A stretch of DNA of 64,000 bases, taken from Sphagnum magellanicum (lineage: Eukaryota; Streptophyta; Sphagnopsida; Sphagnales; Sphagnaceae). The stretch is from positions 7,563,958 to 7,627,957 of the forward strand of contig CM038913.1 in assembly GCA_021904315.1 (NCBI GenBank). Reading direction: 5' to 3'. Shown here piece after piece: positions 36,025-47,410 of this stretch. Each line of letters begins with the position of its first letter. Position 1 is the stretch's first letter. Below the pieces are notes generated by a model. That model saw only the letters and a program-made list of their open reading frames with translations, was not told the origin of the DNA and made no database searches. The translations under genes were made by a program, and so were the position numbers.

Positions 36025-39000
36025 ATGACGAGGGTAAGGAAGTACAAGAGACCGGAGATGTGGGACATGGGTGTAGTGCATAGCAGCATCATGAAGAAGG
36101 TGGACTGGAGCAGCTCGGAAAAAGAAGAACTAGTACTAGTGGGCGTGAAGAGATTCTTGGGTGCTGGACGTTCCAGGTTCCAACCGCCAACACATGTTCA
36201 GACCGTAGTGGAAACGACGAATCGGAAGAAGAAGAGGAACAAGAATTTGTTGCTGGGCTTTCCAAGCTCCACAGGAGAACTGCAAGAGCATGGTGGCGGT
36301 GATGGAACTTCCAGGGTACTATCCGGTGGACAATTGGTAGCTGCTTCTGCTGCTGCTGATCATCACCACCAGGCTGCTACTCTAGTGAATCTTGCTGTGC
36401 AGAATGGAGTGATGGATGCAAGGATTGGGAGAAGTACAGGGCCAGCAGCAGCAGCATTTGTTGCTCTTGACCAGGCAGAAGAAGAAGAAGAAGAAGAAGA
36501 AGAAGACAAGTCTGCTTTGAAGTACCCATCTGCCTGGGCTGCTCATGTTTGCAGCAGCCCAGTTGATGTGGATCAGGAGCTTGCTGCTGCCGCCTCCAAG
36601 GATGAGGAGAATATCACCAGGCATTACCTAGGGAGTCTAGGGATCACAAAGACTGGGGCATGCAGCAGCGGCAGCAAATTGAGGGCAGCAGCAGCAGCAG
36701 GGGAAGAAGACAAAGAAGAAGCTTCATACCAAGAGGGAAAGGCAAATCCAAGTCCCTTCTTGCAGCTGCAACAACAACAGGTTGTTGCTGGAATGAATGC
36801 AAAATCTCTTCTTCTTGCTGCTGCTGGTGCAACAACAAAAACAACAACAACAACAACAGGCTCTGCTCAGGTACACAGTGAAATGTTCAAACCCATCAGA
36901 TCCTCTAACTCATACATACAGTGATGATCAATATATTGTTGTGGTTGTTGTTGTAGAGATGATGATCTGATCATCATCTTCTGATCATGAAGTTAGGCTT
37001 TTCCAAGTCGTAGAGAATTGCCTGCCAGGAGTCTGGAAACCATACAAACTGGTCATGGGTTCTCTGAAGAGAGCAGTCTTTCGATTGAGGAGCTAGGGAT
37101 TCACTGGTTTGGTTGGAGAGGAGGCCTGAATGCTGCTGCTTCCTGACAATTAGTTAAGAACTGTACACCCATTTGTACATTTAGGCTCAGGTGTCGCCAG
37201 TGCTTCCACTCAATGTGCTTGAATCAGAAGAGTTTGGACAAGGGATAGTTATGGACAATTTGATGTCTTCACTGCCACCTGCAGCTGGTGTTGTTCAGGT
37301 GAGTGGTTCTTCAAGAATAACATTCACATTCATGTCTCACATGTACATTAATGCAAACACAAGAAGAAGAAGAGAGATTCAGGGGTTCAAATCAGATCCA
37401 AGTTTTTGGCTTTCTTTTGTGGGTTTAAGAGTTGGACAGAAAAAAAATTTGGTGAGATTTGTTCATCAACCAGACAGGAATATACGGTTATTGCAGAAAT
37501 GGGGGTTATTCTTCTATCTATGATGCATTGCAAACTCTCAGAATCTTTGAGATTTAGTGCAGAATTGCTCAGGTTGTCCTTGGATTGTGAATTTGCAATT
37601 GATTTGGTGAGTCTTTCTGATGGGTTTCTTGTAGGTGGAGTTGCCAGCTGAGCTTGTGTCATGTAAAGAGCCTGAGTCTAGCCAGTTAACAGATTCAGCG
37701 AAAGAGAGGAGGGTGCCACCGTCTTCAGGGTCCTGCAAGCTCAAAAGTAAATTCATACCTTGTGTGACAACAACACATGAAGAGTCAGACCACCCGTCTC
37801 TGGAGCCAGAAGGATCCCTGCTACATTCTCTGTTTCTTCAACTCTTGGAGGTAGGTCGTGCGGGGATCACACTCAAGGAAATTCTGACCATGTTGGGTTC
37901 ACAGATGCAATCCAGGTTTGGTAGTGACTGGCAGGCACAAGTCAAAACATATCTGGAGACAAACCCGTATTTTGAAGAAGTACAAGGTCGATACATCCTC
38001 TGTGAACTACTAGTCATGCAACCAAAAGCATGCCTTTCTTCTGGTGTTGGGTCTGTTTTTGTCGGACAATACTGTGGTGGTGGTAAAGAGGATGAAAACA
38101 CTTTGGATACCAAGGTTCAGCTCCCCCCCTGGCAGCCAGATGCAGCAGCATGCATTCAGTCTGACTCCCCATCCACACTCAGCAGACTACCATTGGACTC
38201 AATCCAGTTGCAGGAAGAAGGTGTGGTTTTTATCTTCTTGCAGTTTCTTCACATGCAAAATTTCCAAAGCTAAGAATTGCCCTTGGTTGCGTAGCGCAAT
38301 AGAGTCAGAATAACCAATTTCCTTGGCTGCTGTGAACTGGAAGCAGGAGAATTGTAATCTGGTATCACGGTATTTGCTGCTGTGTTTAGTGAACATAGAC
38401 AAAAAATGTCACTCTCGCTCTTGATATGTAAGTCAGGATGGGTTTGGTAACAGGAATACAGACCAGGAGAAAAGCATATCAGAAGACATTTGAGGCTGTT
38501 TTGAATGCATCTGCTGAGGAATTCAAGAACCTACAGAACTCAAAGATCAAGAGTTCCAATGATACTGCAGGGACTGAGAAACAACCTACATTGTTAGCAG
38601 AACTAAGTCCACCAGGTGAGTCTAAGATGTCAAAGGCATCATTGTGGGAGTCCATGAAGTCAGCATCAAGGAAGGCCATGGGAGAATTAGATGTGAAAGA
38701 AAAACAGAAATTGTCAGAATTAGAGGAAGCTGAACTACTTGAAAGAGACATCAAATGTGGGGGCAGTGCTATTCCTGGCACTCTCAAGGCCATGCAAGCC
38801 AAAATTGAGGCAGAGAAGGGGATTCAGATGGGTGTTAGATGTGCTAGGAAGGATGGGAGTAATTCTTCCTCAAAATGGCAGTGTCCAATGCTTGCTCATG
38901 AGAATCACACTCTCTGTGAACACCACATTTACTTAAATTCCAGAAAGAAAGCACGATATGTCCATTCTCAGAAGCCAGCAGAAGTGGCAGGGATTCAAAC

Positions 39001-39556
39001 TCCCAAGAATGCGGAACTGAAGAAGAACGGGCAGCGTGCAAAAGCTAAATCCAGCTCAATGCCAACAGGAGACAATGGTACCAATGATAAAATGAAGGGT
39101 AAGGCCAAGATGTTTGGAAATCTAGAAAGCTTTGATTCGAGTCAGTTAAGAGCAGCAACACCACCACCACCACCACCACCAATGGGTGAATTTTTGCAGA
39201 GTGCCCTGCTGTTTGAAGCACTTGTAGAGGTTTCATTATCATCGCACCAGCTACCTGAGACCACCACCACAGTACCCAAGACCTTGTTCTCCAAGGAGAA
39301 GGAGCTGCTTTGGCCAATGTTACAAGAGAGTAGCTCGGTGCAACATCTGCCCCCATCCAAGAAGTACAGGGCAGTGATGAAGAAAGCATCGAAGCCAATC
39401 AACCCAAGGCTGGCAGTCAAGGGGATGAAGGCAGCTGTCAAACACATGTTTCCAGCCGTGCGGCCTCCATCAATCCCACCAATGCCAATCCAGTATGGAG
39501 TGAGACGAAAACTGGTGAAAAATCGATCATTGCTGTCGTTTTTCCCAGAGGACTGA
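36025..39556 (+). CDS. WRC-like zinc protein with a winged-helix-like segment
   Basis: Exons 36025-36870, 37191-37298, 37635-38220 and 38454-39556 join at GT-AG sites in phase 0, 0 and 1, giving 880 residues. The start MTRVRKYKRP recalls the basic MRIRK start of a plant family of unknown function that has a WRC motif. Residues 160-330 are Ala-, Gln- and Glu-rich, with an E9 run. About 379-442 (SLLHSLFLQLLEVGRAGITL..WQAQVKTYL..GRYILCE) looks like a small winged-helix domain. The zinc motif is C643-x13-C657-x10-C668-x2-H671 in RCARKDG..KWQC..CEHH. Canonical WRC, as in growth-regulating factors, has x9 first, so this one carries about four extra residues. A polyproline run follows at about residue 750. 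Nuclear DNA- or protein-binding is inferred. An upstream Met at 35,992 is possible. Exact family and function unknown. Confidence 0.72.
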
Positions 39557-40769
39557 TTTTGTGCAACTGCTGTGAAAGAAAGTCTAGATCAGCAGTGATG
39601 ATTGTTCATTGTATTTTGAATTGCTTGAATTACCTCAAAATCATATATGGAGGAGCTGCTACCCAGATGATGATTTCCAGATATTCTTCTCACACCCAAC
39701 TTTTCACAGGATACAACTTCAGAATACAGTGATCTCACAAACCCAACAAAAATCATGTCCACAGATCAATACATTTCTTAAAGGAATTCCCTTGTCAAGG
39801 AGTTCCAAGACATGGTTTGTAACTGTGCTTTTTGCAGAGAGAAGCAACTCTGAGCAAATTAATTCTTTGTGGGTTTTGTACTTGCAACAGCCAAAGCATT
39901 CCGTATGATTGTAGAAAATGGACCAGTATGTGCAATTTGGTGCAGCTGATCATCATTCTAATCAGGTCAGAACTTGATTGATCAGATTTCCTACTTCCCT
40001 GGTTCTTCAAGATCACAGATTTTTCTCCCATTCTCAGCAACACTTACTTTCTCACGGGCAACAAGCACATGGGTGACAGATGACTTGAATGGTATTGAAT
40101 GGGTTTTGACCTTTGACTCTGAAAGTGGACATGGGTATTCTTCCATGGAGACCCATGTCTTGATCTTTTCTTTTGGGTGGTGTTTGATGATGACTGCTCC
40201 AGGCTCTGTGTGCAGGTACTTTTTTCCTTGGCTTTGTGCTCTTTGACTCTCTTGTGCTTTGATTGTTGTGCGTTCTCTTCTCCTTTGGTACCATCAATCA
40301 TACATTGGGTTCTGTTTGTCTGTCAGGGAGAGAGAGCCTGGGAAACAACGCAGAGTGTTCATTTGGTCCCACATTTTTAGCAATATTTACCGAGTGTTGT
40401 TGTTACTGTGAACTCTGCGTTCATTTTTTGGGAAACTTCACCATGGAATATATCCTATTTTGAACTGTTGCTGGTTTGAACTTGCCATATGGGGCAGAGC
40501 CATTCGGCAATCAGCTGCTGCATGTTGCCAACCCAAAGGGATGATGATGATGATGATTACCTAGTTTTGTCCTTGTAAAAAACATGAGGAGCTAGAAAGA
40601 AAGAAAGAAAGAAAAAGAAAGAAATTATGTCTTTGGCAAAAGATTGACACTTGATCCTTGAGATATATAATTATTGACTTTGTTTTGTTCTTGTTGTTGT
40701 GTGATTGTTGTATATTCCTTTTGTATAATGAAGCTCTTGAGTCCTTTTGTGTTTTCTTCAAGAAGCCCC

Positions 40770-40808
<39 letters not shown>

Positions 40809-43800
40809 AACTCTTTCAATTGGGTGACCAATAAGTGAAGTTTAACATGTGGGTCAGCAAGGTTGGAACTAAATCTATGAAGAAAACCAAATGCAAGATC
40901 AAAATGTAGGATTGAAATGCAAGACCAAACGTAAGATCAAAAATGAGAAAATGAAAGATTAAATGAGAAATGGGAAGAGTGAATGCATCATTGCCCACAC
41001 AAGTGCAACAAGTTTTGCCTCTTTCATGATGTTAGAAAGAGAAATCAACCAACAAACTCAAATTGTAGCAATACCTAAAACAAAAATGAAATGCATATGT
41101 GATTGAATTTGGCACCAAAAGAATCAAAACAAGACTCACAAAAAGTACAAAATTCCAAGTTCTCTTGAATGGCATTTTAGGGTTGAACAACAACAATGAC
41201 ATTGTATGTAACATAAGTGAGCACAAGATGGATTATTGAATGCGCTCCAAAGTGAAAACATGACCCACAACTTGGATAGCTATTGTAACATTATGCTTTA
41301 CAACACACAACACAACCAACATTAAATTTTTACTACACAAAGAGAAAAGGTGCGCATCCATGCAAAAACAAAAAGAAGAAGAAGAAGAAAAGGAACATTG
41401 CTTTTGTTCCATACCAATTTGACTTAGAATTACAATGCATGCAACAAAAAAGGGTTTATTATGCACTCTCAAGCTCCTCTCCAAAGGTGTGAAACCAAAA
41501 GAGTTTTGATTGAAGCATAATTTTGAAAAACAAGGGAAGAACAACAAAAGGCCCCAACCAAAGGAAAAAAAAAAGGGAAGGAGAAAAAAATGTCATGAAT
41601 TAGGTAATGTCAAAAATCCAACCTAACTCTTGAATCATGGGTATCAAATGATCATGCTAATAAATATGTGAAATACTTTTGTTCTTGGTTTCTTTCAAAG
41701 AAAGAATCAACATTTATTTTTGGAGTACCTTGTACCTAGTAGCATTTATCTAGTAATGGGTATTAATATAGTATGTCACTTTAGGGTTAGTTTTATAACC
41801 CTTTATATATATATATAATAATTTTTGGAAAATCTTTGAAGTTGAGTTTTTGAAAACCTTCATAATTTGGCAAGCTATGGGTATTGAAAAATAATAATAA
41901 TAATTTCAAAATCCATAAAATGAAATGATTTTTTTTTAAAAGAATAAAAATATTTGTGTTGTCTATGCTACTACTAAGGTTGACTCTAAAGCTATGGTGA
42001 AAGTTGTTGGGACTTGAGATCTCGATGTAAAAGCATTAGTAGTGGGAAAAGAGGGCAACCTTTACTAACGATTGGCTACATGATATATGATGCCTAACAT
42101 CATTCATTTGATCTCTAAAACCATGACATGCATAAAGGGACCCCCAAAATGTCGTTTCATATGTGCATTGTTTATACCCGTCTTTTTTCTTTAGAAAAGG
42201 GTTGTTGTAGCACATTTGATTTCATTCGTCTCAAGATCTTTCTTCTTCAAACAAATAATTGTGTTCTACAATCATGCAACATGGAGCAAAATAAAAAGTA
42301 TATATAAAAAATATTACAAAATTTGTCGCCTAAAAATAAAAATTTATAATTATTATTTAAATTTATAAATTTTTTAATTTAAAAAAAAAACCCTTCAAGA
42401 TAAGGGATCAAAAATATACATACGACACAAGACAAAATCTCTTTAGAGTATTTAGAGAATATTTCTTATATATGTGTATTTGTATGAGTTTAGGGTTTTA
42501 AGGTTTAAGGTTATCATTTTAAAAAATGATAAGGATTTTGTTTTTTGTGTATCTAATGAGTTTAGAGTTTTAGGGTTTAGGGTTTTCTCTCTCTTTTTTA
42601 AATGATGAGGGGTTTTTATACCTAATCCTTTACAAGTGGGAGATGATGTTTTATTAACTTATGCCTTGTTTTTTCTTTACAACGAAGAAGAAGGATGTTT
42701 TAAGCATCTATTTAAGCTTACGTAGTACGATTACTTTCTTAGGGAATGAAACAAAGCATAAGACATGCATAACATCTCTTCCACTCATAAGGAATACTCA
42801 AACGTAAGAAGGTGTACATAACGTCCTTCTCACTCTTAACTAACTAGACTTAACAATGCTTCCATTTTTTATTAAGGCTTTTAGACATCGAGACAACAAT
42901 GCTTTCATATTTTTATTAAGGCTTAGACATCGAGACACTCTTCTCTTCCATGCTCTCTCCTTCCTTGGTCTCGTGATCTAGGTATGTTGAGGTTTGGTTG
43001 GGGATGATGATGTTCATATCGTACTCTTTTCTTTTAATGGGTAAAGCCCAAAGATGGTGGGGAGGGGAACATTCTCAAAATAAGGGGCTTAGGACGAGGT
43101 GGTACATTTTGGGAACATCGCCCCCGCCCCCCCCCCACAACCCCCAAATGGACTTTATTTTAAATGGGTAAAATTATTGAATTTATTTTTTTAATTAAAA
43201 AATTAGATAAACCCTACCCCCCCAACCCCCCCAAATTCTATTGTATTAAATATATATACAGTTACTAATGAGTACGTAGAAAAGGTATGTATAGAAAAAG
43301 GTACGTACGTATAGATCCAAACGTATTTTATACAGTATTTATACCCGTCGTCTCCTTCGTAACTGCAGACTGCAGCTGCAGTCACCTGCTGTTGTGTGTG
43401 CGCTTTCCTCTTTCTGCTTTGTTGTTGTTGTTGTTGTTTTGTGCGAGTTTGTCTTTTCCTCTCATCTCTTACTAACGTCACTCCCTCTTCTTCTTCTTGT
43501 TTTCCTCATCCGCTTCCTCCTCCTCCTCCTCCTCCTCTTTCTCCCTTTTTTTTTTTTTTTTTTTTAAAAAAAATCTGCAGTTTTTTTTTTGGTAATTTTT
43601 GTTTTGTTTTGGGGCTGAATCAATCAATCAATCTGCTCCAACAACCAAACCAAAAGTAGTTGCGAAAAAAAGAAAAAAAGAAAAGCCTGATTAATCTTCT
43701 TCTCCGCAACTTCTTCTCTTGCTTTTCACAGCTATCTATCGTTTTGACATTATTGTTGTTGTTGTTGTTATTGTTGTTTGTGTTTTATTTTCGTTTTTTT

Positions 43801-44227
43801 TCTTTTTTGTTGTTTTGTGTTGCTTCTTCCTCGTTACTCTCGGGCGCATCAAACAAAGGTTTGGAGTTTGAACCGCCCGATGTTTTGAGCTGAAGAAGCC
43901 AATACTTGTGTCGGTAATAATGTAGGCAGTGCCTTTATTGTTTCCTTCTTTTGTTGTTGTTGTTGTTGCTGCTGCTGCTGCTGCTTCTGCTGGTGGTTTC
44001 GCGAAATTCGAAAGTACTTGAGCATAGAGCGGGTAAGTGGAGCAGCACTGAAGGTCCTCGGTAGCATCCAAGATAGGAAAGATTTGATCCCCAAAGTGTT
44101 CTGGTTTTCGGAGAGAGAGACAGAGACAGAGACAGAAATAAACAAAGAGATGGAAGTTTGTTGTCTATAGTAGTTTTGGGAGTTGACAGCGGCGACATTG
44201 CGGCTGGCGAGCAAGAGCGTGAGAGAG
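39557..44227. other. Spacer: 3' flank of WRC gene and promoter of kinase gene
   Basis: 39,557-40,800 is moderately complex and probably includes the 3' UTR of the WRC-type gene. 40,850-43,100 is AT-rich with no gene. At 42,490-42,585 telomere-like GTTTAGGG words occur, twice in a repeated GAGTTTAG(G/A)GTTTTA phrase. From 43,380 the plus strand becomes CT/TTG-rich, typical of a leader for the kinase gene. Confidence 0.6.
40777..40806. repeat. (CT)n microsatellite
   Basis: About 14 uninterrupted CT units after a T-rich tract. Confidence 0.95.
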
Positions 44228-44455
44228 ATGGGGATAAACCAGGTTCTAAGGCAGCTCACGCAGACGACAAACATCTTCGGGCTGAAGCTGTGGGCAGTAA
44301 TCGGCATAGGTGCAGGAGCGGTGGTGATATTTGTGACAGTCTTCATCCTTTGCCTGTGGTGCACAAGAAGCCGGCGGCCCTCAAAGCTCTCCTCCCGTGA
44401 CAAACTTTCGTCAGGCAATAATGCACGAAGAAGAAACGCCCCCTCTTCCTCCTCC

Positions 44456-44488
<33 letters not shown>

Positions 44489-47410
44489 AATGATGATGTT
44501 GATGCCAATAACGTGAAGGTAGTGGTAGAAAGGTTGCATGCACCGACGGCGTTGTCGGATCCTCTCTCGGTTGTTACCATCTCCAAAACTGGTGCCGGGG
44601 AGAAGAAGAATCATCGGATGACGCCAGGGAAAGGAGCAGCAGCCGGTGCCACAGCGTTGAAAAGGCAGCAAGGGATGCAGCAGCAGGGGAAGAAGGGGAA
44701 TGCTTTGAAGAATGTCGGATCCGAAGGGGAGAGAAAGAAAGGCTTCTCGTGGATGGACGTCGTTGCTTTAGGATTCCGAAGAGATGACTCCATGACGCAG
44801 CAAGTCGAGCTACATCGGCCTCGCTTGCCGTCGGAACAACAGCAGCAGCAGCAGCAGAATGCAGCGTGGCATGCGGCAGTAGTTGAATCAGACCACAGTA
44901 GCTTGTTACCCTCTCGAGCTGCGCCCCGAAAGGAAAGCTTGAGCGATGAATCCAGATCCGGCTCTCGCTCCTCTTGTTCAAAGGATTCTCCAACTGTGGC
45001 AGCATCAGCAGCGCCAGCAGGATCAGATTTGGGGTGGGGCCAATGGTACACGTCGCAAGAGATCAAGCTTGCTACCAATGACTTTGCTGACAACATGCTG
45101 TTGGGCGAAGGCGGATACGGCGTTGTGTATCGTGGCCAACTCCCCGATGGCACTCTTGTTGCAGTGAAAAATCTCCGCAATAACAAGTCAGTGATGCCCT
45201 CTCTGACCTTGCAGTTTTTTTCTTGCTCACAGTTATTTCCAAACTCTCCTCCTGACAGACATGCAGAATCAGTCATTGGCATGTATGGCTACACAGAGAT
45301 AGAGCCACACAGACAGATCAAGATACAGAGAGACAGAGACAGAGATCCTCTGCAAAGTGTGAAGAAGAATGGTTTGTTTTGTGGGTTGGAGGAAAAACAC
45401 ACTTTGAAGAAACTCAGGAAATCTTGGATCCATTGACATGACAGAGGCAGAGCAGAGAGAGAGTTCCGAGTGGAGGTGGAAGCAATCGGCCGTGTGAGGC
45501 ACAAGAATTTGGTGCGGTTGCTTGGCTATTGTGCTGAAGGTGCTCAAAGGTAAAGAAGATCTACATGCCTCTCCCACCCACTATCTCTTTGGTGCCAAAT
45601 TGCAAGCACAATTGAGTGTACTCTTGTATACCTGCTTCAGCTTGATTTCAGCTTGAAAGTTCTAATCATTGTGTTTGCATGCTTCTCTGGTTCCCTGAGC
45701 AAGCTCCTGGAAGTCCAGGTCAAGCAGATTGAGTTTAGACTAGAAGCTTTGTCCAATTGTAAACTTGTCTCTGTCTTCATCTTTGTGAATGTTGGTGTTC
45801 CTCTTCGTTGTTTCACAATGTAGGCATCTCTTGTTGGACTCGCATGTGTATGTGTTATGCCACATATGAGAATGCAAGCATCCAGTTTCTCATCTTGAAG
45901 GAAGTGGTGATGGATGTGGGGGGCTGTCTATCTGCCAGGATGCTTGTCTATGAATATGTGAACAATGGTAACTTGGAGCAGTGGTTACATGGGCCCCTTG
46001 CAAAGTCCAATCCACTCACTTGGGAGGCTCGCATGAGGATTGTTTTGGGAACTGCAAAGGCGTAAGAGAATTCAACCCAATCCACCATATTGTTTTGGAT
46101 TTGAGAATGGCACTATTATGGCTCCGTAGCTCTTGTTTTGGCTGGTGGAGTCTCTCCTCCTATTATTTCATTTCTTCCTTCAAGCAAGAGGTGAGATTGG
46201 AAATGAGGCACATGCATCTTCGTCTTGAAGAGATAGTTTGGAATTATTTGAGACCATATTTCTGTGTGTGCAGCTTAGCATACTTGCACGAAGCTTTGGA
46301 GCCAAAGGTTGTGCACCGTGATATCAAGTCCAGCAACATTCTCGTGGATACATCCTGGAATGCAAAGGTGTCTGACTTTGGGTTAGCCAAGCTTCTAGGT
46401 TCTGGCAGGAGTCATGTTACCACACGAGTAATGGGCACCTTTGGGTAAATATTCTCCACTGCATCACAATATGATTATGTTCAATCTGGGCTGCTGGTTT
46501 TTGTGGCCTTTTGTGATTGAAGAATTTTGCACTCCTAGATTCTTAGACAGAATTCAGGCACTGAGAGATTGATATAATCACCAGAATTATAGCACTGCTG
46601 TCACCATTGCAGTGAAGATTTCCTTTGTTGACCCTGCTCTTTAGGGTAGGCCTGTGCAATTATGGAGTGCATTGGACCTCACACTGATTCTTCACATGAG
46701 CTGATAATCTGCAACACCCCAAGTTCTATACCTATGATTTAAGCTTTTCAGGTGTGGCATCATGCGATGCCTAAGTTATTGGCAGCACCATGTAATTGTA
46801 AATTATGTCTTCTTCTCTAGTGTAGAGCTAGTTAGTGAGCATTTTGTTGTGTGTTGGATTGTGCAGGTACGTGGCACCTGAATACTGCAGTACAGGAATG
46901 CTGAATGAGAGAAGTGATGTTTACAGCTTTGGTGTCCTTATGATGGAGGTGATCACTGGCCGTAATCCAGTGGATCATAGTCGGAATACTGGCGAGGTAT
47001 CTCCATTCACTGCCTAAATTGCTTGTAGAATGGACTAAGATGTGGCAGTTTGCATTGTAGCTGCTGAACTGCATCAGCATGCATCTCCACATGTCTGTAA
47101 ATTGGAACACCTCATTCCAAACTCCCATGGTCCTCCTTAATTTATGAGACTTGTCCTAGTGGCACTGTTTGATAATTGTCACTTCTGTGATGGACTGGTG
47201 CAGATGAACCTGGTGGAATGGTTGAAGCAAATGGTTGCCAATAAGCATTCAGAAGACGTCGCAGATCCAAACATGAAAGTGAAGCCAACAATACGTGCTC
47301 TTAAACGGGCTCTTCTTGTTGCAGTCCATTGTGTTGATCCTGATGCTCAGAAACGGCCTAATATGGGACATGTTGTTCACATGCTGGAGGCTGACAACTT
47401 TCCCTTCTAA
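44228..47410 (+). CDS. Receptor-like protein kinase without an ectodomain
   Basis: Ser/Thr kinase of the plant membrane group resembling Arabidopsis At3g59110/At2g42960. Exons 44228-45186, 45445-45549, 45939-46061, 46274-46444, 46867-46996 and 47204-47410 keep phase at GT-AG sites and give 564 residues. The family start [10 protein letters not shown] leads into one membrane segment at about 22-44 with almost nothing outside. About 240 residues of cytoplasmic linker with Ala, Gln and Ser runs precede the kinase. The glycine loop GEGGYG is at 293-298, catalytic lysine K314 (VAVK), HRD at 410-412, DFG at 430-432, then GTFGYVAPEY and VEWLKQMV. All catalytic residues are present, so it should be an active RD kinase. 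The protein stops right after the kinase fold (LEADNFPF), without the tail of some relatives. A frame-equivalent codon at 44,183 is TTG; ATG 44,228 fits the family. Confidence 0.88.
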
